Shown: positions 16,870 to 24,794 of the stretch, piece after piece
Layout of the letters: each line of letters begins with the position of its first letter
Numbering within the stretch: position 1 is the stretch's first letter
Origin: Anaerolineae bacterium
Lineage (GTDB): Bacteria; Chloroflexota; Anaerolineae; Aggregatilineales; Phototrophicaceae
DNA: 64,000 nucleotides
NCBI GenBank assembly: GCA_023382675.1
Contig: JAHDWN010000030.1
Span: forward strand, 1-64,000
Direction: 5' to 3'
Program-made: the position numbers and the translations under genes
The notes under the pieces: generated by a model
Databases searched by the model: none
Seen by the model: the letters and a program-made list of their open reading frames with translations, nothing else
Told to the model about the DNA's origin: nothing

Positions 16870-18018
16870 CTAGAGTGCCTTCTCGTACAAGCGATATGTC
16901 TTATAGATTTGACTGCCGAAGTTCTGGGCAATGCTGACCATTGCCTCGTTAGTCGCTAGTATCCAACCAGAATCCGAATTCTTATAGCCACAATTGATGA
17001 CTGACTCCAGAATGTGTGAATACATCACTGCATCTACACCACGCCCGCGATACTTGGTCTTGACGCCCATCAAGGGGACGCGTACACCGTCGATCACATG
17101 GCGGACTTTCCAATGCCAGACGACTTGTAGCAAGCTCAGGATTTCAGGAACCCCCGGATGTGGACGAACGCGTTGGAATGCCTGATTCATGTCCGGCACG
17201 GCCAGGATAAACCCTGCCGGATCGTCCTCGACGGAAGCGAAGAACAACATTCGTGGATCGACAATCATGCCCAGTGCTTCGACGACCATGTCCAGTTCAC
17301 GCTCGGTCAGGGGGACAAAGCCCCAGTTCTTTTCCCAGGCGCTGTTGTAGATGTCTTTGATAAGCTCAAATTCTGACCGCATGTTCCTGGGATTAGCCTG
17401 CCGGATCGTGATCTTGTTGCGTTTCATGATGCTCTGCGCAATCCGCATCAGCCGCCCGTTCAAGCCACCCTCAGCAGCCTGGTCACTACTCAGGAAGAAG
17501 CTGTACATGTCCATCGATTTATGGAAATCCGCGCTTTCAATAAAGCCACGATAGTAGGGCGGATTGTAAACCATCTGCAAGACTGGCGGCGTAAAACCGT
17601 CGATGAGCAGCCCAACTTCCTCATGCGTCGTCAGTGTTTGTGGGCCGCGAATGGCAGCGTAGCCCTTGGCTCGCACCCAATCTGTCGCCGTATCCAGCAG
17701 CTTATGCGCGATGTGTTCGTCCTCAATCGTTTCGAATGCGCCGAACCAGCCGATGTGCTCGTTGTGATATTCATTGTGACGCTGGTTGATGAACGCCGCC
17801 ACTGTGCCCACAAGCTGCCCGTTGCGCCAGGCGCAAAAGTAATCCCCGTCAAGATAATCCCAGGCGGGATTGCGTTTCTTATCCAGCACGTCGCGGCGCA
17901 TCGAGACCAGCGGCGGAATCCAGTTTGGATCGTTCTTGTAGAGTGTCCATGGAAACTCGATGAACGAGCGCAAATCTTGCGCGGTCTCGACTTTGCGTAT
18001 TTCGATGTCTGTTGCCAT
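16870..18018 (-). CDS. Large GNAT-like acetyltransferase family protein (about 380 aa)
   Basis: The 382-residue protein begins with a region containing FPWTLYKNDPNWIPPLV, then a first acetyltransferase-like half (GQLVGTVAAFINQRHN, IGWFGAFE, AAIRGPQT) and a second half with FFASVEDDPAGFILAVPDMNQ and KTKYRGRGVDAVMYSHIL. This is a recognisable family of about 370-390 residue proteins annotated as GNAT N-acetyltransferases; the function is not established. GGGAGATG lies just before the start. It is placed between a sensor kinase gene (99 bases upstream) and a receiver gene (3 bases downstream), so it may act in, or be controlled with, that signalling pathway. Confidence 0.75.
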   Translation of the reverse strand: MATDIEIRKVETAQDLRSFIEFPWTLYKNDPNWIPPLVSMRRDVLDKKRNPAWDYLDGDYFCAWRNGQLVGTVAAFINQRHNEYHNEHIGWFGAFETIEDEHIAHKLLDTATDWVRAKGYAAIRGPQTLTTHEEVGLLIDGFTPPVLQMVYNPPYYRGFIESADFHKSMDMYSFFLSSDQAAEGGLNGRLMRIAQSIMKRNKITIRQANPRNMRSEFELIKDIYNSAWEKNWGFVPLTERELDMVVEALGMIVDPRMLFFASVEDDPAGFILAVPDMNQAFQRVRPHPGVPEILSLLQVVWHWKVRHVIDGVRVPLMGVKTKYRGRGVDAVMYSHILESVINCGYKNSDSGWILATNEAMVSIAQNFGSQIYKTYRLYEKAL

Positions 18019-18117
18019 CTCATCTCCCTAGCGTAACAAAGTCTTTCACGCCCAGGTGTGAAGGCCGTAATCTTACCCGCTTTTCATGTCACCGTGGAGT
18101 CCGGGCATTTTGGGAAG

Positions 18118-20454
18118 CTAGGTTTCGTCGCGCTCAGAATGTACGAGCGTCATTTCGGTCGCCATGGGTTCAGAGAGGTCGCTCGGTGTCAATGCGCTGC
18201 CAAAGGTCATGACGTGCCGGGCAGCATCTGACGGTTTCAGGGGCAGTTCGATGTAAAACGTCGATCCAGGGCATTTTTCCATGTCGTGACCAGGGCTTTC
18301 GACCCAGATTTTACCGCCATGGCCTTCGACCACGCCCTTAGCAATGGTCAGGCCTAAGCCTGGCCCTGCCCCCATAAACTTGTACGTCCCGGTCGAATGT
18401 AAATTGGGATCGGAAACGCGATAGAATTTGCGGAAGATGAGTTCAAGATCGTTCTTGTCGATGCCTACGCCTGTGTCGGCGATTTTGACCAGGATACGGT
18501 CATTGTTGCTGCCATTCTCGCCAGAGAGTGTCTCGGCAGTAATGTCGATGCGCCCGCCATCCGGCGTGAATTTGATCGCGTTGACGATCACATTCCGAAA
18601 TGCCTGAACCAGACGCTGCATATCCGCTTCGATCACCGGCAGCCCGCGCAGCCCGCGCGCGGATAGCGATAATTTGCGTTGGCGGGCGGCGTCTGCCAGC
18701 GGCTCAATTGCCATACGCAAAATGCTCTCGACCGACGCTTGCGTAAAGCGCAAGTCCATCGCTTTCACGTCGAGCTGGCTAACGTCGAGCATGGCCGTGA
18801 TCAATTCTTCCATGCGCTGCGTTGCCTTGCGGATGTTGTCAACCATGCCGCTGACATGATCGGGATCGATCATGCCTTGCTCGTTCAGGGTATCGACGAG
18901 GTCAGAGTAACCCCGAATCTGCGCCAGGGGCGTACGTAATTCGTGACTGGCGATGGTGATGAAATCGGTCTTGACGTCGTCGAGCTTCTCCATTTGCTCT
19001 TTGGTCGCTTCAAGCCCACGATTGAGCACTTGCATTTCTGTGTTGAGTTGCCGCAAATCGGCGACCAGCCGCGCATTTCTCAGCGCAATGCCTGTCTGAT
19101 CCGCCATCGTCGCCAGCAAATCCAGGTCGCCCGGGTAGAACGGTGTGCCGTCGCGTTTCGAGCCGCAAGCAAGCACGCCGATCAACACATCATCGACCAT
19201 GATCGGCGCGAAGGCGCTCATATCCAGGGCGCGCAGCACATCCAGTTCGATAGTATCGGTGGCTTTGAAAGCAGGGTTGAACTCCATGTCGAACTGCGTC
19301 ACCGGCGTGCGTTCAACCAGCCAGCGGCGCAAGATCGGGCTGTTCCGCCCCAGTTGGAAGCGCATTTCACGCCCATTATCGCCGGGATCATTGGGCAAAC
19401 GCAGCGTGACGACCTCGTCGCCCTTCTCGAACTTGTTCACCAGCAGCAGACGCGAGCGGCGTACCTTCATCGCATCTTCCAGTGTCTGGCTCACCGTGTC
19501 GGCCAGTTGTTTGAGTTCGAGTGTTTTGGAGATTTGCTGACTGTACTTCCTGGCAGCGGCGGTGGGGTCGACAATGGTGCTGCCGAGGATTCGTTGCAGA
19601 AGCCCATCCAGCGCCTGCCGTATCGGCATGTAGAGCGTGGCCGCCAACAAGGAGAGCACCAACACCAGCGCGACGGACTGTGGTTCTCTCAGCAGGCCGA
19701 GATCTTCTGCGATCATGACGGCGGCGAAGATCACGGCTGCCGTGACTGCGACCAACAACAACGTTCGCAAGAAACCATGCAGGCTGGCACGCAGATCAAA
19801 TGCCCGGTGTGTCGTTTGCGCGTGAACCGCGCCGCTGACACTGAGGAGGAGCGCCAGCAGCCCTGCCGGCATCATCAGCGTCTGACCGCTAATGATGAGC
19901 ACTGCGCCACACAGCGCTATCACTGCCAGTGCCAGCCAGAGCAACGCGCGGTTGGTGATTTCCGGCAGTTTCGAATGATAGTAACCGTAGAATGCCGCGC
20001 CCGGCAGCATAATCCCGGCGACTAAAATGCCCGCAAAGGCCACCAGACCTGCGGCGTCAGGGGCCGATTGCAGTCGCAACAACCAGTTTGCTTCGCCAAT
20101 GTGGATCTCTGGTGACGCCAAAGCAGCAACAATGAGAATGACGAGCCAGGTCAAACCCGCTCCAAGCCAGAGGCGCGGTGTTCGCCCGATCACATCGCGG
20201 ATGAGCACTGTGCCAAACGCAATCAGCAGGACGGCCAAGCCCAATGTGATCGCAAATCCACGCCCTATCCGGTCGGCCAACAGCATATTCTGTGGCATCA
20301 GAAACGCGGCTGCGGTCACGCAGGTGGCAACAAGCGTGAAAACCAACCAGGGTCGCCCCATACGTCGTCGTTCATCGCGCACGAAAATGACGACAAACAG
20401 GGCGAGGCAAATCAGAATCACAATCAGCGGGAGCACACCCACTGCATTTACCAT
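18118..20454 (-). CDS. Membrane sensor histidine kinase with GAF domain
   Basis: This 778-residue kinase has an N-terminal membrane part of about eight hydrophobic segments (residues 1-270). A GAF domain follows (about 300-450; MKVRRSRLLLVNKF to YPGDLDLLATMADQTGIALRNA). Next come a coiled coil and the phospho-acceptor helix with histidine near 503 in ASHELRTPLAQIRG. The ATPase domain has VIVNAIKFTPDGG, DTGVGIDKNDLELIF, FRKFYRV and GPGLGLTIAKGVVEGHGG. The first codon in the open frame is TTG 20457, immediately followed by ATG 20454, which I prefer because AAGG precedes it at good spacing. It probably signals to the receiver encoded two genes downstream. Confidence 0.9.
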   Translation of the reverse strand: MVNAVGVLPLIVILICLALFVVIFVRDERRRMGRPWLVFTLVATCVTAAAFLMPQNMLLADRIGRGFAITLGLAVLLIAFGTVLIRDVIGRTPRLWLGAGLTWLVILIVAALASPEIHIGEANWLLRLQSAPDAAGLVAFAGILVAGIMLPGAAFYGYYHSKLPEITNRALLWLALAVIALCGAVLIISGQTLMMPAGLLALLLSVSGAVHAQTTHRAFDLRASLHGFLRTLLLVAVTAAVIFAAVMIAEDLGLLREPQSVALVLVLSLLAATLYMPIRQALDGLLQRILGSTIVDPTAAARKYSQQISKTLELKQLADTVSQTLEDAMKVRRSRLLLVNKFEKGDEVVTLRLPNDPGDNGREMRFQLGRNSPILRRWLVERTPVTQFDMEFNPAFKATDTIELDVLRALDMSAFAPIMVDDVLIGVLACGSKRDGTPFYPGDLDLLATMADQTGIALRNARLVADLRQLNTEMQVLNRGLEATKEQMEKLDDVKTDFITIASHELRTPLAQIRGYSDLVDTLNEQGMIDPDHVSGMVDNIRKATQRMEELITAMLDVSQLDVKAMDLRFTQASVESILRMAIEPLADAARQRKLSLSARGLRGLPVIEADMQRLVQAFRNVIVNAIKFTPDGGRIDITAETLSGENGSNNDRILVKIADTGVGIDKNDLELIFRKFYRVSDPNLHSTGTYKFMGAGPGLGLTIAKGVVEGHGGKIWVESPGHDMEKCPGSTFYIELPLKPSDAARHVMTFGSALTPSDLSEPMATEMTLVHSERDET

Positions 20455-20602
20455 CAAAGTACCTTCTTATCTATCCTTAATGGCACTTCAGCATGGCGCG
20501 CCGGCCACATCCCCAGAGACATACGTAAGCCGCGATAGGCCAGACACTCGCCTTAATCCTCATCATAGTGTCTGTCCTAACACTATCACAAAATTGAAAC
20601 GT

Positions 20603-21973
20603 TTATTTGAGAATATAGTATGTACCTTTTTTCGAGCCGACCTTGAGCAGAATTCCGCGCTCGACCATATCGACCAGATCGAGCCGCAAGGTTTCGGCAG
20701 AAACACCCTGGCACAACGTCCGGTATTCTCGATTGGTGATAGAACCATTTTCGCGGATGTACTGGAGTGCCCGTGCCTGCCGGTGATTGGTGTTGCGCGC
20801 CCAATCAGGTGCAGATGTCTGTTCCCGTGCGTTGCGCAGCGTGACGGCAAAGCTGTAGGGACGCGCATCGAAAACCGGCGGCGCATGACCCGCGTCCTGC
20901 ATCACTTCCAGCATTCTATCGATGCCCAGGCCCAATTCTTCGATGTAGCCCCATTGGAACAGGCCGTTGACGATCCGTGGATTGCGACTGAAATGCTCGT
21001 CAACGATGTTTTCGATGGTGATGAACCCTGGCAGGCCGCCCGGAGAGATGACTTCGAGGCGGTCGGAATACATACGGATTTCGATGCGCCGCCCTTTGAT
21101 CCGATAATCCCGGTGGCAGATGGCGTTGACGATGGCCTCGCGCACAGCGAACTGCGGGTACTCATACTTCTCTTCGCGCTCGAGCCCTTTGACGACTGCG
21201 CTCACCGCCATCTCGCTCCAGACGAGATTCCAGGCGGCTTCAACCAGGCGCGGCAAAGGCCCGGTCAATTCCTCACGCCGGGTATAACCGGCCAGGTTGT
21301 TTTCGCCACGCGGCGTTTTGCCGACGAACTTGGCGAATACAATGCCGGACTGCGGCAGCCAGTGCTGCGGATATTCACTGAGAAGCAGGATTCCGCTGAC
21401 GGTCGCGCGCCCGGCGTTATCAACCGCGCCAATTTCACGCAGCAGGTCGTCGATCTTGCCGTTATAGGGGCGCTTGGTGCGTTCAGCGCGTTTCGCCAGG
21501 TACTCATCCAGCATCTTCTTGCTGAAGTCGTCTTTGGTCGCGCCCGGCACGTGCTGCGATTCGTAATCGCCTGTCGATTTTGCGCTCGCCAGTTTGAGGA
21601 TTTCTTGCCCACCCAGTGGCCGGTTGTTGATGCTGTCGCGCAGCAGCACGCGCCCATCACTCAGCGCGTGCAGCTCGATGCTGCGCGGCACGCGGATGGC
21701 GTAGACGATGCCTTTTTCAAGCTCCACGTCTTCCCACGATCCCGTTGTCACGACCGGGCTGCAAAGCGCTTCCGCGTCTTTGAGCGCCTTGGTCAGCACG
21801 TCACGTTCGATGGTCGCCTCATAAGTTCCATCGCTTTTCAGGCCGATGACAATCATGCCGCCATCCGTGTTGGCAAAGGCCACCAGTAGTTCTGCCAGCT
21901 TGTCGGCAGAAGCTGATTCCATGAAGGCGAGGCGCGGCCCCTGACCGGATTTCAGGAAGTCGGGATTGAGCAT
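20603..21973 (-). CDS. AlbA_2/Schlafen-type ATP-binding transcriptional regulator
   Basis: The 456-residue protein has an N-terminal AlbA_2 (Schlafen-like) nucleic-acid-binding domain (residues 15-130; VAFANTDGGMIVIGLKSDG and GRVLLRDSINNRP). A RecG-related middle/C-terminal ATP-binding domain follows, with AVREAIVNAICHRDYRIKG, SPGGLPGFITIENI and FQWGYIEELGLGIDRMLEVM. It ends in a winged-helix region (ARALQYIRENGSITNREYRTLC). Proteins of this kind are widespread stand-alone regulators, often autoregulated, and some belong to stress or defence islands. No partner gene is adjacent. Upstream lies a dyad that could be its own operator. Confidence 0.85.
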   Translation of the reverse strand: MLNPDFLKSGQGPRLAFMESASADKLAELLVAFANTDGGMIVIGLKSDGTYEATIERDVLTKALKDAEALCSPVVTTGSWEDVELEKGIVYAIRVPRSIELHALSDGRVLLRDSINNRPLGGQEILKLASAKSTGDYESQHVPGATKDDFSKKMLDEYLAKRAERTKRPYNGKIDDLLREIGAVDNAGRATVSGILLLSEYPQHWLPQSGIVFAKFVGKTPRGENNLAGYTRREELTGPLPRLVEAAWNLVWSEMAVSAVVKGLEREEKYEYPQFAVREAIVNAICHRDYRIKGRRIEIRMYSDRLEVISPGGLPGFITIENIVDEHFSRNPRIVNGLFQWGYIEELGLGIDRMLEVMQDAGHAPPVFDARPYSFAVTLRNAREQTSAPDWARNTNHRQARALQYIRENGSITNREYRTLCQGVSAETLRLDLVDMVERGILLKVGSKKGTYYILK

Positions 21974-21994
21974 GTGATACTACATGTGAATTTG

Positions 21995-22018
21995 TTGGAC
22001 AATATATCCCAAATTATA
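21995..22018 (-). promoter_or_regulatory. Possible promoter/operator of the AlbA_2 regulator
   Basis: On the minus strand TATAAT (22013-22018) lies 40 bases before the start codon. Between it and the gene is a dyad TTGG-N10-CCAA (21995-22012), placed where a repressor would block initiation. The -35 region is poor. Confidence 0.35.
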
Positions 22019-22089
22019 TCGCAACCTAGCGAATTAATCCGCAAGTATAAGATCGATGTGATTGCATCGCTGGCACATACATCCGTCGA

Positions 22090-23385
22090 TCAAGGTCGAG
22101 CGGCAGTTGCGACGCATCCCCACCAGAGGGCAATGAACGGCAGTTGCGAATAGGGATAATGATCGAACAACCCGATCACAGCGAAGGCAATCACCGCCGC
22201 CAGCAATGCCGCGCGGTCATGACGATCTTGGCCCAGTCTGCGTAGACCGGCCATGATGCCGGATAACAGCCCTGTGGCAAACAACGCCAGGCCGACGAAT
22301 CCCAATTCTGCCCAGACGGCCATAAAGACCTGGTGGACCTGGTCGCCGAGCAGATCATAAAACGTCTCGCTGATGTAGACGGCAGAGCGCCAGGGAAAGG
22401 CGCCTGCACCCTGCCCGATCAGCGGTTGTTCCGCAATGGCGCGCAGAGCTAAATCTGTGAATACGATCCGGTCGGCGACCGACCGCAGTTCGATGGACTC
22501 TTCGCCCACGCCCGCCCGCGCGGCGATCAACGGCCAGTACGACGCCAGGAAGACGGCTGCGACGAGTGCGCCGGTCAGGAGCACCGGCAACCATCTATGC
22601 CAGGGCACACGCATCATCAGCAACAGACTCAGCCCTGCCACAGCCAGCGCCAGCCAGGCAGATCGCGAAAATGTGACCAGAAGCGCGAGAAAAATCAGCG
22701 CCAGCAAGCCCAGATAGATAATCCGTACACGGACATGTACCTGGGCAGCTCTTGCTGTTGCCAGCAGTGTACACACGGTCAGCAGACCGCCGAGCATGTT
22801 GGGATGCGGGCTGAAGCCGGATGGGCGCAAGAAGCGCCAATCGCCCGCCTGCAAGATGCTGCCGCCGTTGGCTGTCAATGAACGTTGAAACTCCCCCAGG
22901 AAGCCCAATCCGAGCGTGCTCTGACGCGCGACCTGCACCAGCGTGACGATCGCAACGAGGCTGCCCGCCGCGATCATCAAGGTGATCAGAAGGCGACGCT
23001 GCCCGGCAGCGGTTACTACCAGAATGAAAATGGCGACCACGCACCAGATCAGCCCCGCGCTGGTCGTCACGTTCGGATCGCTCTCCCGGGTGAAGGCCCA
23101 CGCTTGCGAGGCATAGGCCCAGATGCTTAGCAGCAGCAGTGCCAGCGTCGAGAACGCACGCAGCGGCTCACGGCATAGTGTGGCGAAACCTGGCGCGCCC
23201 ATCGCCGCCCAGATCGCGGTCGTCGCCAGCATCACCCAGAGAAGCGCAAAGCGCGTCGCATTCAGATCGGGCGCGCCGAAGGGCGGCGGTACGAGTCGCA
23301 CCCACCCCATCATCAAGATGAAAGCCAGGGCGATGCCAAACTGTAAGGGCAAGTGGCGCAGGTTGAGCTTAAGAGCGTAAGGCAT
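22090..23385 (-). CDS. O-antigen ligase family membrane protein
   Basis: This is a polytopic membrane protein of about 431 residues with roughly ten to twelve hydrophobic segments. The periplasmic loop before the last segments contains the Wzy/WaaL-type pattern (ALRAIAEQPLIGQGAGAFPW, then GDQVHQVFMAVWAELGFVGLALF), typical of O-antigen ligase/polymerase proteins that join or polymerise lipid-linked glycans. I place the start at ATG 23385 because the hydrophobic protein begins there. The frame is open to 23556, but that extension would overlap the divergent cupin gene. The glycan is unknown; the glycosyltransferase at 5893 is not close enough to imply one pathway. Confidence 0.8.
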   Translation of the reverse strand: MPYALKLNLRHLPLQFGIALAFILMMGWVRLVPPPFGAPDLNATRFALLWVMLATTAIWAAMGAPGFATLCREPLRAFSTLALLLLSIWAYASQAWAFTRESDPNVTTSAGLIWCVVAIFILVVTAAGQRRLLITLMIAAGSLVAIVTLVQVARQSTLGLGFLGEFQRSLTANGGSILQAGDWRFLRPSGFSPHPNMLGGLLTVCTLLATARAAQVHVRVRIIYLGLLALIFLALLVTFSRSAWLALAVAGLSLLLMMRVPWHRWLPVLLTGALVAAVFLASYWPLIAARAGVGEESIELRSVADRIVFTDLALRAIAEQPLIGQGAGAFPWRSAVYISETFYDLLGDQVHQVFMAVWAELGFVGLALFATGLLSGIMAGLRRLGQDRHDRAALLAAVIAFAVIGLFDHYPYSQLPFIALWWGCVATAARP

Positions 23386-23440
23386 AGCGATCCGAAATCG
23401 TCCATCAAATAGCACGTCCGTCGATCCGCCGGGGGCGAGC

Positions 23441-23797
23441 ATGAAACTGTATCGCTTCGATGCGTCTCTAGCCAGGCCGATTGAACAGTACGGCAGCCTG
23501 GGGGCCAGTTTCGTCCCCCTGATGCGAACAACTATGGCACTCACGATCGTCTGCATTCGCCTGGATGCTGGTGGCGTGTTAGGCAGGCATCCTGCGACGC
23601 AAAATCAGCTTTTCCTCGTGGTCGATGGCACGGGCGAGGTCAGCGGCGAAGATGCGCGTTCGCACATCATCGCTGCCGGGCAGGCGGCATTCTGGATCGC
23701 GGGGGAGATGCACGAGACCCGTACACAGCATGGCTTGACCGCTATCGTGATCGAAGGTGAGGCGATTCAGCCCGCGGACTGGATGGCAGCTCTATAA
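23441..23797 (+). CDS. Small cupin-fold protein
   Basis: The 118-residue protein fits a single cupin beta-barrel: hydrophobic strands around ALTIVCIRLDAGGVLGRHPATQNQLFLVVDGTGEVSG, followed by IAAGQAAFWIAGEMHETRT. It keeps a His in GRHPAT and one in EMHE, but the usual HxH pair and the Gln/Glu metal ligand are only partly conserved, so metal binding is uncertain. It is divergent from the O-antigen ligase and ends about 90 bases before the merR gene. No enzyme activity can be assigned. Confidence 0.7.
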   Translation: MKLYRFDASLARPIEQYGSLGASFVPLMRTTMALTIVCIRLDAGGVLGRHPATQNQLFLVVDGTGEVSGEDARSHIIAAGQAAFWIAGEMHETRTQHGLTAIVIEGEAIQPADWMAAL

Positions 23798-23838
23798 TTT
23801 GACGAGCGATCCGGCTTTCATGCCGGAAAAATTGGCTC

Positions 23839-23870
23839 TTGACCTTGTAGTAAGGTACAGGGTTTAGACT
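23839..23870 (+). promoter_or_regulatory. MerR-type promoter with long spacer and operator dyad
   Basis: The -35 box TTGACC (23839-23844) is followed after 19 bases by TTAGAC (or 20 bases by TAGACT, 23865-23870). Between them lies the dyad ACCTTGTA-N6-TACAGGGT (23842-23863), with seven of eight arm positions symmetric. Over-long spacers containing a dyad are the hallmark of promoters that MerR-family proteins activate by DNA distortion. GGAGGTGA follows before the merR start codon. Confidence 0.85.
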
Positions 23871-23887
23871 CGCACTGGAGGTGACAC

Positions 23888-24319
23888 ATGGACGGTATGA
23901 CTCGCGGAGAACTGGCGAAGAACTGCGACATTCACCCGGAGACCGTGCGCTATTACGAGCAGCAAGGACTGGTCGCAGCGGTGAAGCGAACCGAAGCCGG
24001 CTACCGGCTCTTCGACGACGAATCGGTGCGCCGTATTCGCTTCGTCAAGCGGGCGCAGGCTGCCGGTTTCACGCTGGAGGAGATCAAGGAACTGCTCGCC
24101 ATCCAGCACGATCCTCAGGGCACATCTGGCTCGGTCTGGCACATCGTCGACGCCAAAATCACCGACATCGACGCGCGCATTCGGGCTTTGCAGTCGATGC
24201 GTCAAACGCTTGTCAGTCTGTTGGACGATTGCCCTGGCGGGCTGGTTCCGGCCACCTGCTGCCCGATCCTCGAACACTTCGACGCTGTCGATACTGAGCT
24301 GAGTGCGGAAGCAGGTTAG
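23888..24319 (+). CDS. MerR-family heavy-metal-responsive regulator
   Basis: The 143-residue protein has the N-terminal winged helix (MTRGELAKNCDIHPETVRYYEQQGL, then RTEAGYRLFDDESVRRI) and dimerisation helix of MerR proteins. It also has the effector-binding cysteines: one in DDCPGG and a CC pair in ATCCPILEHF near the C-terminus. The cysteine in DDC and the late CC pair match the metal-sensing MerR/ZntR-like branch rather than the short CxxxxxxxxC loop of CueR, so the metal cannot be called from sequence alone. It is the first gene of the efflux operon and is preceded by its own classic promoter, so it should regulate itself and the genes below. Confidence 0.9.
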   Translation: MDGMTRGELAKNCDIHPETVRYYEQQGLVAAVKRTEAGYRLFDDESVRRIRFVKRAQAAGFTLEEIKELLAIQHDPQGTSGSVWHIVDAKITDIDARIRALQSMRQTLVSLLDDCPGGLVPATCCPILEHFDAVDTELSAEAG

Positions 24320-24417
24320 CTATGGCGCCTCCGCATGGATGGCCGCGCGCATCCACTCGTCTTGAGCGATGCCGTTCACTATCTCTTGTTCGTTTCAAGC
24401 CTTGAAGGAGTATCAAC

Positions 24418-24624
24418 ATGGAACAGAAGACATTCAAAGTCCCCAACATCGGCTGCAATGGCTGCGTCAACACGATTAAGAGTGAGGTTGGCGCGCTCAG
24501 CGGTGTCCAGCGCGTGGAAGGCGATGTCGCCAGCAAAATGGTCACCGTCGAGTGGGGTGATCCGGCCAACTGGGCGACGATCAAGTCTAAATTAGAAGAG
24601 ATCGAATACGCCCCCGAAGCGTAG
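24418..24624 (+). CDS. copZ: CopZ-like HMA metallochaperone
   Basis: The 68-residue protein is a single heavy-metal-associated domain that binds Cu(I) between two cysteines and hands it to P-type ATPases. The metal loop is NIGCNGC (cysteines near residues 13 and 16) instead of the common GMTCxxC. The rest follows the beta-alpha-beta-beta-alpha-beta pattern (TIKSEVGALSGVQRVEGDV, KMVTVEWGDP). AAGGAG lies seven bases before the start. It follows merR by about 100 bases and precedes the copB-type ATPase. Confidence 0.88.
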   Translation: MEQKTFKVPNIGCNGCVNTIKSEVGALSGVQRVEGDVASKMVTVEWGDPANWATIKSKLEEIEYAPEA

Positions 24625-24683
24625 CCAAGCATCTCAAACACAGCATACAGCGCGTGTGAGCATTCTGAATCCGTAGCGAATCA

Positions 24684-24706
24684 GGGTGGCAGGCCAAATG
24701 CCACCC
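24684..24706 (+). other. Intercistronic hairpin between copZ and copB
   Basis: GGGTGGCA (24684-24691) pairs perfectly with TGCCACCC (24699-24706) around a 7-base loop. No T-run follows, so it is more likely an RNA-processing or stabilising hairpin, or a partial attenuator, than a terminator. Confidence 0.45.
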
Positions 24707-24794
24707 CAGCTTACGCCAATGACGCAACCTACCTCATATTGGCAATACTGACTGTTCTGCTCGAAATTGCAGGTTTCAAGAGAGGGAGCGCCCT

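Noticed and set aside
18943-20025. Long plus-strand frame opposite the membrane kinase
   Set aside because: The minus strand encodes a complete histidine kinase; the opposite frame is compositionally a shadow (His/Gln/Arg-rich).
20027-21889. 620-codon plus-strand frame opposite the AlbA_2 regulator
   Set aside because: Despite its length it crosses the intergenic region and runs against a gene with clear AlbA_2 and RecG-like motifs; no protein pattern supports it.
24684-24706. Terminator between copZ and copB
   Set aside because: The stem is perfect but no T-run follows and copB continues the operon, so it is listed as a processing or attenuating hairpin.
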